Shown one piece after another: positions 25,923 through 34,533 of a stretch of 64,000 nt of DNA (positions are counted from its first letter, which is position 1; each line of letters starts with the position of its first letter). Under the pieces are notes generated by a model. That model did no database searches and was not told the origin of the DNA. It worked only from the letters and a program-made list of their open reading frames with translations. Origin of the DNA: SZAS-18 sp038322235 (GTDB lineage: Bacteria; Verrucomicrobiota; Verrucomicrobiia; Chthoniobacterales; SZAS-18). Where the stretch lies: the NCBI GenBank assembly GCA_038322235.1, contig JBBQFQ010000010.1, forward strand, positions 52,078 through 116,077, given 5' to 3'. The translations under genes were made by a program, and so were the position numbers.

Positions 25923-28900
25923 TTGCATTGGGCCGCAGTTGAGGGAAAGGAAGGCATCGCCAAACGACTCGTCATCCTCCTCGCGGTGCCGTTGCTGTTC
26001 CTCCTCGGCATCGGTGTCTTCACGCGCCAGCAACTCGCCCGGATCGAGGAGAGCGCGCGCTTCGTGGCCGAATCGCGCATCGTGGCGCTGGCGCGGCTGG
26101 GCGACATCTCGCGCAGCTTCACCGAACTCCGCGTCCACGTGCGGAGCCATCTTCTCGCCTCCGATGCGGTCGAGCGCCAGGCCGCGCAGGCCTTGTTCGA
26201 CGCAGACCGGGCCGATCTCGAGCGCCTGCTGACGGACTACGCCGACCATCTTCTGACGAGCGACTTGGGGCGCCGCCTGTTCAACGATTTCCGCGCGCAG
26301 AGCCGGGAGTGGCTTGGGCACGCCGACGACGTGCTGACACTCACGAATGCCGGCCGTCCGGACGAGGCCCGGGCGCTCGCCTTCGGCCGGCTGACCCCGC
26401 TGGGCCTGTTGATCAGTAAGACCTCGCGCGACTGGATCCACTTCAACGAGGTGATCGCCAGCGACGCCGGGCAAAACGCGCTCGCCGCGATCGCCGATTC
26501 GCGGCGCAATCTGCTGCTCGCGGCGGCGGCCGCTCTACTTGTCACCAGTCTGCTCGGACTGCACACCTATCGACGCATCGTCCATCCCCTGCGGGCGCTG
26601 GAATCCTCGGTCGAAGCAATCGCGGGCGGCGACTATGCGAAGGCGGTTCCCTTCACCGAGGCACCTGACGAGACCGGCAGCCTGGCCCGCTCGATCAACG
26701 TCTTGAAAACGGGGGCCGCGGCCGTGGACGAGCAGCGCTGGGTCAAGGCGAACGTCGCCCGGCTGACCCGCGAATTGCAGGGTGCGAGCTCGCTCGCCTC
26801 CTTCGGCGAGCAACTGGTTTCCGGCCTCGTCCCCATGCTGGGAGGCGGCGTGGCGGGCTTCCATTTGTTCGACGAAGCCGGGCAATCCCTCCAATCGGTT
26901 GCAAGCTACGGGCGGGCCGGCGGCGCCGCCATCGCGAGCAGGATCGCGCTGGGGGAAGGCTTGGTGGGGCAGTGCGCGCGCGAGCGAAAATCCCTCCGGT
27001 TGGACGGCCTGCCGCCCGATTTCCTGCGCATCGCTTCCGGGCTGGGCGGAGCCGCTGCCACGCAGGTCGTGGCTTCCCCCATCTTCTCGCGTGACCGGTT
27101 GCTGGCCGTGCTCGAAACAGCCTCCTTCCGCGCGTACACAGGGCAGGAAAAGACGCTGCTCGAAGAGCTCCTTCCCGTCGTGGCGATGAGCCTCGAGATC
27201 CTGCAGCGCAATCTGCGGACGCAGGAGTTGCTCGCGCAGACGCAGACGCAAAAGGAGGAACTGACCGCGCAGCAGCTGGAACTGGCCGATGCGAAGAAGA
27301 AGGCGGAGGCGGCGACCGAGATGAAATCCATGTTCCTCGCGAACATGAGCCATGAGATCCGCACGCCGATGAACGCCATCATCGGCCTCTCGCATCTCGC
27401 GCTGAAGACCCCGCTCAATCCGAAACAGCGCGACTACATCGGCAAGGTCCATAACGCCGGGACTTCGTTGCTCTCGATCATCAACGACATTCTCGATTTC
27501 TCGAAGATCGAGGCCGGCAAACTCGACCTGGAGAGCACCGACTTCCGGCTCGACGACGTCATCAGCTCGGTCACCACGCTCACGGCCCAGAAAGCGCACG
27601 AAAAGGGGCTCGAGTTTCTCGCGCACGTCGCGCCCGGCATTCCGGAGCATCTGCTCGGCGACCCCCTCCGGCTGGGCCAGATCCTGACGAATTTCGTCAA
27701 CAACGCGGTCAAATTCACTGAGCACGGCGAGATCCGCCTGAAGATCGAGCTGCTCGAGCAGACGGGCGAAAAAGTGCAGCTCAAATTTTCCGTCCGGGAT
27801 ACCGGGATGGGCATGACGCCGGAACAGTCCGCCCGACTCTTCCAGCCCTTCACGCAGGCGGACATGTCCACCACGCGCAAGCACGGCGGCACGGGCCTGG
27901 GACTGACGATCTGCCTGCGGCTGGTCGAACTCATGAGCGGCCGCATCTGGCTCGAGAGCGAGCCGGGCACCGGAAGCACGTTTTTCTTTACGGCCTGGGT
28001 CGGTCTCGGCCGCGCGCGGGGTACCGTTCAGGTGGTTCCGGAGCGACTCGGCCAGCTCCGCGTTCTCATCGTTGATGACAACGAAACCGCGCGAGAAATC
28101 CTCCAGGAACCGCTCTGCGCGCTCACCCTGCGGGTCGACGCGGTCGCCTCCGGACGCGAGGCGCTCGCCGCCATCAAGGCGCAGGACGCCAGCGTGCCCT
28201 ACGACATCGTCTTCATGGACTGGCGCATGCCGGGAATGGACGGCTTGCAGGCCAGCCGCCACATCAAAGGCGACGAGACCTTGAGCCGCCAGCCGGCCAT
28301 CGTGCTGGTGACAGCCTTCGGGCGCGAAGAGGTCCGCGAAGAGGCGGAGCGCCTCCAGCTCGACGGGTTTCTGGTCAAGCCAGTGACGAGGTCGATGATC
28401 ATGGACACGCTTGTCAACGTCTTCGCCGAGCCCGGGGCGGGCGGCGCCATCGCCAGCACGGTCGAGGAGACCGTGGCGCGCCGGCTGGCCGGGGCGCGGC
28501 TGCTGCTAACGGAGGACAATCCCATCAACCAGCAGATCGCCGTAGAACTCCTCGTCGGCGCCGGGGCGAGTGTGCGGGTGGCCGGCAACGGCCGGCTGGC
28601 CTGGGAAATCCTCGCGAGCGGACCACAGCCCCCGCCGTTCGACGCCGTTCTGATGGACCTGCAGATGCCCGAAATGGATGGCTATCAGACGACCGCCAAA
28701 CTTCGCGCCGACGCCCGTTTTCGCACGCTGCCGATCATCGCCATGACGGCCCACGCCACTATGGAGGAGCGCCAGCGTTGCCTGGCCGCGGGCATGAACG
28801 ATCACGTCTCGAAACCGATCGATCCGGTCACGCTCTTCGAGACCGTCGCGCGCTTCTATGAACCCGCGGCCGAAGCCGCGGCTTCCGTTGCTGTCCCCTC

Positions 28901-29537
28901 TGGGCCCAGGCCGGCCGGAGACCTGCCGGGCGTCGCCGGGCTCGATGCGACCGAAGGCCTGCTGCGGGTTGGAGGCAACCGCAAGCTCTATGAGAAGCTG
29001 CTCCGCCAATTCACGGCGGAGCAGGCCAGCACTCCGGCGCAGCTCGCGGCCGAGCTGGCGGCGGGCGATTTCGCGGGCGCCGAGCGCAGCGCGCATACCG
29101 TAAAGGGGGTGGCCGGCAATCTCGGTGCGAAGGGCGTGCAGGCCGCGGCCGGGGCACTGGAAAAGGCCTTGCGGGAAAAGGCGTCCGCGGGCGTGATCGA
29201 GCCGCTGCGGGCAACTTTCGACGAGACGCTGATGTCGCTGCTCGGGCGCCTCCGGCCAGCCTTGGGCGACGAGCCTGCGCCCGCCATCAGCGCGGCGCCC
29301 GCGCTCGACCCGGCCGAGGCCGCGCCGGTCGTCGCCCGATTGCGGGCGCATCTGGCGGATTGCGACGCAGCCGCCACCGACGACCTGGAGGCGCACCGGC
29401 CCGTCCTCGCGGCGCTCTTCTCAGCCGCGGAGTTGACGCAGTTCGAAGCCCATCTCCAGGGCTACGCCTTCGGCGAAGCGCTGAGCTTGCTCGAGGCCGC
29501 GGCCCGCGCTCGCGGCCTGACCGGCCCACCGCCATGA
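25923..29537 (+). CDS. Hybrid sensor histidine kinase with two receivers and an HPt domain
   Basis: A ~1204-residue protein. Order: membrane helix (~14-34), extracytoplasmic helical sensor (~35-190), second helix (~193-213), HAMP (~214-268), GAF-like domain (~285-435), coiled coil, HisKA with NMSHEIRTPMNAI (phospho-His477), HATPase (N box NFVNNAVKFT, DTGMGM, GTGLGLTICLRLVELM). Receiver 1 has FMDWRMPGMDG (Asp766), receiver 2 has LMDLQMPEMDG (Asp912), and HPt has SAHTVKGVAGNLGA (His1058). A complete phosphorelay thus sits in one chain. The start is doubtful: the only standard in-frame codon is TTG at 25923, while a purine-rich stretch (GAGGGAAAGGAAGG) lies just before an in-frame ATC at 25956. 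It is the first gene of the signalling operon through 32247. Confidence 0.93.
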   Translation: MHWAAVEGKEGIAKRLVILLAVPLLFLLGIGVFTRQQLARIEESARFVAESRIVALARLGDISRSFTELRVHVRSHLLASDAVERQAAQALFDADRADLERLLTDYADHLLTSDLGRRLFNDFRAQSREWLGHADDVLTLTNAGRPDEARALAFGRLTPLGLLISKTSRDWIHFNEVIASDAGQNALAAIADSRRNLLLAAAAALLVTSLLGLHTYRRIVHPLRALESSVEAIAGGDYAKAVPFTEAPDETGSLARSINVLKTGAAAVDEQRWVKANVARLTRELQGASSLASFGEQLVSGLVPMLGGGVAGFHLFDEAGQSLQSVASYGRAGGAAIASRIALGEGLVGQCARERKSLRLDGLPPDFLRIASGLGGAAATQVVASPIFSRDRLLAVLETASFRAYTGQEKTLLEELLPVVAMSLEILQRNLRTQELLAQTQTQKEELTAQQLELADAKKKAEAATEMKSMFLANMSHEIRTPMNAIIGLSHLALKTPLNPKQRDYIGKVHNAGTSLLSIINDILDFSKIEAGKLDLESTDFRLDDVISSVTTLTAQKAHEKGLEFLAHVAPGIPEHLLGDPLRLGQILTNFVNNAVKFTEHGEIRLKIELLEQTGEKVQLKFSVRDTGMGMTPEQSARLFQPFTQADMSTTRKHGGTGLGLTICLRLVELMSGRIWLESEPGTGSTFFFTAWVGLGRARGTVQVVPERLGQLRVLIVDDNETAREILQEPLCALTLRVDAVASGREALAAIKAQDASVPYDIVFMDWRMPGMDGLQASRHIKGDETLSRQPAIVLVTAFGREEVREEAERLQLDGFLVKPVTRSMIMDTLVNVFAEPGAGGAIASTVEETVARRLAGARLLLTEDNPINQQIAVELLVGAGASVRVAGNGRLAWEILASGPQPPPFDAVLMDLQMPEMDGYQTTAKLRADARFRTLPIIAMTAHATMEERQRCLAAGMNDHVSKPIDPVTLFETVARFYEPAAEAAASVAVPSGPRPAGDLPGVAGLDATEGLLRVGGNRKLYEKLLRQFTAEQASTPAQLAAELAAGDFAGAERSAHTVKGVAGNLGAKGVQAAAGALEKALREKASAGVIEPLRATFDETLMSLLGRLRPALGDEPAPAISAAPALDPAEAAPVVARLRAHLADCDAAATDDLEAHRPVLAALFSAAELTQFEAHLQGYAFGEALSLLEAAARARGLTGPPP

Positions 29538-29565
29538 ACACCTATTTCCTCAACGCCGCCCTTCC

Positions 29566-30720
29566 GTGAAGCCACTTTCCGAGTGCCGCATTCTGCTGGT
29601 CGACGACGCGAAGGCGAATCTCGACATTCTGATCGAAGGCTTGAAGTCGGACTACAAGCTCAGCCTCGCCCTGAACGGAGAGATGGCGCTCCAACTCGCC
29701 GCGCGCACCCCGCCGGATCTCGTCCTGCTCGACATCGTCATGCCCGGCCTCGATGGCTACGAAGTCTGCCGCCGCCTCCGAGCTCAGCTGGAGACCGCGG
29801 AAGTGCCCATCATGTTTTTGTCTTCGCTCGAAGAGGTCCGCGACAAGACCCGCGGCTTCGAGGTGGGCGGAAACGATTACCTCACGAAGCCCTTCGAAAT
29901 GCTCGAGGTGAAGGCGCGGGTCCGCTCGCTGCTCAAGGCGAAGGCCTACACCGACGCCGTCAAAGAGCAGATCGCGAGCGAACTGCGCGTCGCCCGGGAG
30001 ATCCAGATGGGCATGCTGCCGCACGAATTCGGCGGCGTGGAAGCCGCTTATGGAGTGGAACTCGCGGCCGTGCTCGAACCGGCCCGTGAGGTCGGCGGTG
30101 ATCTTTACAGCGTCTGCGCGGCGGGCCCGGATCGCCTGGTGTTCTTCCTCGGGGATGTCTCCGGAAAGGGCATTCCGGCCGCGCTCTTCATGGTCCGCGC
30201 CATCAGCCTGGGCCAACTGCTCGCGCGCGACGAGACCGAGCCCGAGCGCATCCTGGCGCGCCTGAACGACGAGCTCTCGGCGGACAATCCGTCTGGCATG
30301 TTCGTCACATTCCTCTGCGGCATCTACGAACGCGCCAGCGGCCGGCTCGTCCTCGCCAACGGCGGGCACTGTCGACCGGTCCTACTCCCCGCCGGCGGTC
30401 AGCCGCGCTGGGCGGTGCAGCGGCTCGGTACCGCGCTCGGCTTCGAACCCGGACTCCGCTTTGAACGCACCGAACTGACGCTGCAGCCCGGCGACGCGCT
30501 GGTCTGCTACACCGACGGCGTGAGCGAAGCATTCGATCTGGCGGACGAATGCTACGGGAACGACCGGCTGCTGGTCGATGCGGCGGCCTGCTCCGGGCTC
30601 TCGGCCCACGCCACGACGGCGGCGTTGCTCGAGCGGGTCCGCGCGTTCGCCGGCACCGCGCCGCAGTCCGACGACATCGCGATCCTCGTCCTGAAGGCCG
30701 CGCCGAAGCTGCCGACATGA
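29566..30720 (+). CDS. Response regulator with PP2C/SpoIIE-type phosphatase output (RsbU-like)
   Basis: A 384-residue protein starting at GTG 29566, 28 bp after the hybrid kinase. Residues 1-~125 are a receiver (CRILLVDDAKANLD; phospho-Asp in LVLLDIVMPGLDGYE; conserved Lys in YLTKPFEML). A short linker leads into a SpoIIE/PP2C phosphatase domain (~160-384) with metal-binding Asp residues in VGGDLYSV and GDVSGKGIPAALF, then NGGHCRPVL and YTDGVSEA. By analogy with RsbU/RsbP systems it would dephosphorylate a STAS anti-anti-sigma protein when its receiver is phosphorylated, and such a protein is encoded two genes downstream. The stop overlaps the next start (ATGA). Confidence 0.94.
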   Translation: MKPLSECRILLVDDAKANLDILIEGLKSDYKLSLALNGEMALQLAARTPPDLVLLDIVMPGLDGYEVCRRLRAQLETAEVPIMFLSSLEEVRDKTRGFEVGGNDYLTKPFEMLEVKARVRSLLKAKAYTDAVKEQIASELRVAREIQMGMLPHEFGGVEAAYGVELAAVLEPAREVGGDLYSVCAAGPDRLVFFLGDVSGKGIPAALFMVRAISLGQLLARDETEPERILARLNDELSADNPSGMFVTFLCGIYERASGRLVLANGGHCRPVLLPAGGQPRWAVQRLGTALGFEPGLRFERTELTLQPGDALVCYTDGVSEAFDLADECYGNDRLLVDAAACSGLSAHATTAALLERVRAFAGTAPQSDDIAILVLKAAPKLPT

Positions 30721-31142
30721 GGCTGGAACTCGAGGCCACGCCAGCCGCGGTGATGCGGGCGGTCGAGGCCTTGCAGGCCTTCGGCGAAGCCCGGCACGTT
30801 CCGGCCGGGGAAGTCTTCGGCCTGGCGCTGGCGCTGGAGGAATGCGGCAGCAACATCGTCAACCATGCGCTCGGGCGAGACCGCACGGCGCACTTCCACG
30901 TCGGCTTTGAAGCGGATCGCCACGAACTCACGGTCGAACTGCGGGACGGCGGCCCGGCCTTCGACCCCACGCTGGCACCCGCCGTGGCGCCCGCGACCGC
31001 GGAGGATCACGACCGTCCGCCGGGCGGCTGGGGCATCGCGCTGGCCCGGCGTCACGTCGATGCGATGCACTACTCCCGCTGCGCCGGAGAAAATATCCTG
31101 CGCCTGACCAAACGACTCGCCGATCCACCCAAGCCCAGCTAA
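30717..31142 (+). CDS. RsbW-like anti-sigma/serine-kinase ATPase
   Basis: A 141-residue GHKL ATPase fold protein. It has an N box (LALALEECGSNIVNHAL), a D-box equivalent (LRDGGPAFDP) and a G2-like GGWGIALARRHVD. That set is the signature of RsbW/SpoIIAB-type kinases, which hold a sigma factor or other target and phosphorylate a STAS antagonist. The ATG at 30717 overlaps the phosphatase stop by 4 bp, indicating translational coupling. No sigma factor gene is in the window, so the controlled target is unknown. Confidence 0.88.
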   Translation: MRLELEATPAAVMRAVEALQAFGEARHVPAGEVFGLALALEECGSNIVNHALGRDRTAHFHVGFEADRHELTVELRDGGPAFDPTLAPAVAPATAEDHDRPPGGWGIALARRHVDAMHYSRCAGENILRLTKRLADPPKPS

Positions 31143-31175
31143 CATTTCACCGCTGCCCGAATCATCCCGCCCGCC

Positions 31176-31562
31176 ATGCCGCTCCAAATCCAAGTTCAAA
31201 AAGCCCTCGGATCCGATGAGAAAAGTGCCATTACGGTTACCCTCACGGGCAGTCTGGACACCGCCACGGCACCTGAGCTGGAACGGCGCTTCGGGCCCAT
31301 GCTCTCCGGCCCGGTACGCGATCTCGTCTTCGACCTCGCCGGGTTGAAATTCATCAGCAGCGCCGGCCTGCGGGTGTTCGCCCAGGCGCGCAAGATTCTC
31401 AAAGAGCGCGGCGGCCAAGCCTCCTTCATCCACTTGCAACCGCAGATCCAGGAGGTCTTCGAAATCATGCGCTCGCTGCCCGGCGTCGCCGTGTTCGAAA
31501 GCATGGCCGAACTGGACAGCTACCTCGCGGCGCGTCAGCGCTCGTATGAGGAAAATCCGTAG
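31176..31562 (+). CDS. STAS-domain anti-sigma factor antagonist (RsbV/SpoIIAA-like)
   Basis: A 128-residue STAS protein: VTLTGSLDTATAPELERRF, then LVFDLAGLKFISSAGLRVF. The Ser-Ser in FISSAGL is where the phosphorylatable Ser of SpoIIAA/RsbV lies. The rest (KILKERGGQASFI, VFEIMRSLPGVAVFESM) follows the family pattern. It is expected to be phosphorylated by the RsbW-like kinase at 30717 and dephosphorylated by the PP2C protein at 29566, completing a partner switch. The gap of 33 bp supports co-transcription. Confidence 0.92.
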   Translation: MPLQIQVQKALGSDEKSAITVTLTGSLDTATAPELERRFGPMLSGPVRDLVFDLAGLKFISSAGLRVFAQARKILKERGGQASFIHLQPQIQEVFEIMRSLPGVAVFESMAELDSYLAARQRSYEENP

Positions 31563-31629
31563 GCATCGCGTCTCACGGGTCCTCCTTCCCGCCCGGCTTC
31601 TTTCCGTCTGAAGCGCGCTCCTTCCTCGC

Positions 31630-32247
31630 ATGAAAATCCTGATCGCCGAGGACGACGCTGTTGCCACCAAGGTCCTTCGACTCACCTTGCAGAAATTCGG
31701 CCACGAAGTCGTGGTGGCCCGCGACGGCGTGGAAGCCTGGCAGATGTTTGATGCCGACCCGTTTCGCGTCGTCGTGAGCGACTGGATGATGCCGGGAATG
31801 GATGGGCTCGATTTTTGCCGGCGCGTGCGGGACCGGCCCCTCACTCCCTACGCGTACTTCATTTTGCTCACCGCGGCGCAAACCAGTGGGGACGACTATT
31901 CGAATGCGATGGAGGCGGGCGTCGATGATTTCCTGACGAAGCCCTTCGACCGCAATGTCATTCGGGCGCGCCTCGCGGTCGCCGAGCGGATCCTGCGCTA
32001 CACCACCGAGATCCGGCTGCTGAAGGACATCATCCCGATGTGCTGCTGCTGTTTCAAGGTGCGAAACGACGGCGACTACTGGCAGCGCGTGGAATCCTAC
32101 ATCAAGGAACGCACCGGCAGTTCCTTCAGCCACGGGCTCTGCCCGGATTGTTTCGATGCCGAGTCAAAGCGCCTTGATCAGGAACTCGCGCAGCTCCGCG
32201 CGCGCCCCGTGACTCCCGGCAGCGCGGCGCCTGGCCTGGCGGGTTAG
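31630..32247 (+). CDS. Response regulator with Cys-rich C-terminal tail
   Basis: A 205-residue protein. Residues 1-~122 are a canonical receiver (KILIAEDDAVATKVL; phospho-Asp in VVVSDWMMPGMDG; Lys in FLTKPFDRN). The C-terminal ~80 residues lack a DNA-binding domain. They carry a Cys cluster (IPMCCCCFKVRNDGDYW) and a second pair (FSHGLCPDCF), the pattern of the recurring CxxC...YW...FSHGxCPxC tail on some receiver, GAF and PAS proteins, which is likely a small metal-binding module. It is the last gene of the signalling operon and overlaps the end of the convergent gene by 4 bp. It may dock to another component; the output is unknown. Confidence 0.9.
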   Translation: MKILIAEDDAVATKVLRLTLQKFGHEVVVARDGVEAWQMFDADPFRVVVSDWMMPGMDGLDFCRRVRDRPLTPYAYFILLTAAQTSGDDYSNAMEAGVDDFLTKPFDRNVIRARLAVAERILRYTTEIRLLKDIIPMCCCCFKVRNDGDYWQRVESYIKERTGSSFSHGLCPDCFDAESKRLDQELAQLRARPVTPGSAAPGLAG

Positions 32248-33521
32248 CGGACCGTCGGCGATGGCTTCGGGATTTCAGCCCACTCCGCCAGGAAGTAGGC
32301 GGTGACGTCCGCTACGGCCGTCGTGACTCGATGGTCCGCCCGCCCGCGGGCCAGATCATGGACGGGCTGAAACTCCGCGCGCCCGTCGAGAACGTTGTCC
32401 AGATGCAGCCGCACCACGGCGGGGTGCCAATCGGCGAACCGGGTCTCGATCGCGCGAGCCAGCCGGACAGCGGCCTCGTCGTCGGCGGGCAGCGCGTTGA
32501 ATCGTTCGAGATCGGTCCTCAGCCTCCGCCCGATCTCGTGAATCGGCGCGGCCAGCAGCGGATCGGCCTTCTTGAAGCATGCCACCGCGTGGAGCGCCTT
32601 GGCCGAGCTCTCGGGGTCATCGCCGAGGATCACGTCCACCAGTTCCGGCAGCCGTTCGCTGGCAATGCGCACCGCGATGCCCCGCAGACCGGGATTCGCA
32701 CTGCGGGTGAAGGCCAGCCATTCCACGATGGGCGCGCGGCCATCCAGGGCGTCGAACCGCGCCTTCTCGGCCGCCGCCACCTTCGGAGCGGCTTCATCGT
32801 CCGGCTCGATCGTGGGCACGTTCACCGCGATCGCGTAGCGGTAGTCGGGCGGCACGCGAGCGTCCTTTTCCGTCGCCCGGTCTGCGACCCACCACTCCGA
32901 CCACTTTTCGTCCGCGCGTGTGGGCCACGCCGGTAGCTTCACCGGTCCTCGCACCTCCGGTGCGTTCGGGCGGCTGATGCCGAGCGAGCGCCCGGTCCCC
33001 CGATTGAAAATCAAGAGTCGGCTCGGAACGATCCACCGATCGCCTTCCCGCCGCAGTCCCTCCGGACCGAGGGTAACGCCATTCGACTCGCGTTCGGAGG
33101 TGTAGAGCTGGAGGAGCGTGCCCCGGAGCGATTCCTCGGTGGGACGCTCCTCCCCGGCGGGGAGTCGGATTTCGACCAGCAGATCGACCGTGCGGCCATC
33201 GAGGTACGGTGGATGATCGGTCTGCAGCCAGCTCAGGCCGAGAATGAGGCCGAGGATCACGCTGACGGTTCCGAGGGAGAGTCCGAGGGCCCGCCACCCA
33301 CCACCGCGTCCGCCCGCCGCCACGATGCGGGCGACGATCAGACCGATCACGCAACCGGCGACGAAACCCAGCAGAGCGAGGAAGACGACTGCGTAGCCCC
33401 GGCCGCCTTCCCGCTCGTTGACGTTGAACCATTTTGTCGCGACGTCCGCGACGAAGCCGCTCGCAACGAGCGTAACTATTCCGGTGAAGAGGGAAACGCC
33501 GAGCGAAAGAAGCCAGCCCAT
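32244..33521 (-). CDS. Membrane protein of unknown function, full-length paralogue (copy B)
   Basis: A 425-residue protein not recognised as a named family. The ATG at 33521 starts MGWLLSLGVSLFTGIVTL, a first membrane helix. Two further helices follow (VVFLALLGFVAGCVIGLIVARIV and LSLGTVSVILGLILGL). A soluble region with an RLPAGE(E/T)RP segment and IFNRGTGRSLGI comes next, then a helical, HEAT-like C-terminal ~200 residues (GLRGIAVRIASERLPELVDVIL, HAVACFKKADPLLAAPIHEIG). The first ~230 residues are duplicated in the neighbouring gene at 33655-34353. No Shine-Dalgarno precedes the start; the leader is pyrimidine-rich on the coding strand. Confidence 0.7.
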   Translation of the reverse strand: MGWLLSLGVSLFTGIVTLVASGFVADVATKWFNVNEREGGRGYAVVFLALLGFVAGCVIGLIVARIVAAGGRGGGWRALGLSLGTVSVILGLILGLSWLQTDHPPYLDGRTVDLLVEIRLPAGEERPTEESLRGTLLQLYTSERESNGVTLGPEGLRREGDRWIVPSRLLIFNRGTGRSLGISRPNAPEVRGPVKLPAWPTRADEKWSEWWVADRATEKDARVPPDYRYAIAVNVPTIEPDDEAAPKVAAAEKARFDALDGRAPIVEWLAFTRSANPGLRGIAVRIASERLPELVDVILGDDPESSAKALHAVACFKKADPLLAAPIHEIGRRLRTDLERFNALPADDEAAVRLARAIETRFADWHPAVVRLHLDNVLDGRAEFQPVHDLARGRADHRVTTAVADVTAYFLAEWAEIPKPSPTVR

Positions 33522-34497
33522 GAGATCGGAGGGGAGGGGAGGGGACAGAGTCTGAGTGCAAGCCTCCGGCCACCTTGTCCGGCCGCCGATGTGCGCGCGA
33601 CAAGTTTCTGATTGCCACCGCCGATCGCCTGTCGAGCCGCCTTCCCGGTCGTCGCTACCCATCGGGCGCGTCGCGGTCCGGGTCGAACCCTTGAACGTGC
33701 ACCCCGATCGCATAGCGGAAGTCTGGCGGCACGCCGGCATCCTCTCCGGTCGCCCGGTTCGGGAGGTACCACTCCGACCACTTTCTGTCCGCTGGCGTGG
33801 GCGAGGCTGGCAGCTTCACCGGCCCTCGCACTTCCGGTTCGTTCGGCCGGCCGATGCCGAGCGTGCGCCCGGAGCCCCGATTGAAAATCCAGAGCCGGCC
33901 CGGAATGATCCACCGATCGCCTTCCTGCCGGAGTCCATCCGGATCGAGGGAACCGGCATTTGACGCGAGGGCGGCGGTGTAGAGCTGGAGGAGCGTACGC
34001 CGCAGCGATTCCGGGGAGGGACGCGTTTCCCCCGCGGGCAGGCGGATTTCAACCAGCAGGTCGACCATCTCCCCATCGAGATACGGTGGGTGGTCGGTCC
34101 GCAGCCAGCTCAGGCCGAGGATCTGCCCGAGAATGACGCTGGCGGTCCCGAGGGAAAGCCCCAGGGCGCGCCAGCCACCACCGCGTCCGCCCGCTGCCAC
34201 CACTCGGGCGACGACTAGACCGATCACGCAACCGGCGACGAAGCCCAGCAGCGCGACGAGGACGACAGTGACGAGTCGACCGTTCCCCTGATTGCTCAGG
34301 CCAAACCAGCTCGTGACGATTCCCCCGACGAAGACGCTCGCGACGAGCGTCACGAGGCCGGTGAGGAGGGAAACGCCGGACGAGCAGCCGTTGAGGTCGG
34401 AGGGGAGGGGAGATGGTTTGATGACGGGTCTTCCTTCACATTGTCCGGCGGCAGACGAGCGCGCGACCTGTTTTTGACCGCCACCATTGATCGTAAG
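32830..34497. repeat. Tandem segmental duplication (two ~0.8-kb units)
   Basis: Two direct copies lie head to tail: one about 32830-33617, the other about 33680-34497. Each includes a leader region and the first ~230 codons of a membrane-protein gene. The leaders still align: both contain a GGAGGGGAGGGGA tract next to the start, and a block reading CATTGTCCGGCGGC (34438 region) or CCTTGTCCGGCCGC (33573 region) followed by a GCGCGCGAC match. Boundaries are estimates by eye. Confidence 0.65.
33655..34353 (-). CDS. Shortened tandem paralogue with lost start codon (copy A)
   Basis: A 232-residue frame that aligns with the first ~230 residues of the 32244-33521 protein, roughly two thirds identical by eye. 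It has the same two later membrane helices (VVLVALLGFVAGCVIGLVVARVV and LSLGTASVILGQILGL) and the shared segment LSWLxTDHPPYLDG. It stops after QGFDPDRDAPDG, where the paralogue continues into its helical domain. The position matching the paralogue's ATG is AAC here (34390-34392). The nearest usable start is GTG 34353, which cuts into the first membrane helix. It may be a decaying copy or a truncated functional variant. Confidence 0.55.
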   Translation of the reverse strand: MTLVASVFVGGIVTSWFGLSNQGNGRLVTVVLVALLGFVAGCVIGLVVARVVAAGGRGGGWRALGLSLGTASVILGQILGLSWLRTDHPPYLDGEMVDLLVEIRLPAGETRPSPESLRRTLLQLYTAALASNAGSLDPDGLRQEGDRWIIPGRLWIFNRGSGRTLGIGRPNEPEVRGPVKLPASPTPADRKWSEWYLPNRATGEDAGVPPDFRYAIGVHVQGFDPDRDAPDG

Positions 34498-34533
34498 CGA
34501 GCATGGGGGATCGCCGGGGGTTTCGCTCGACGG

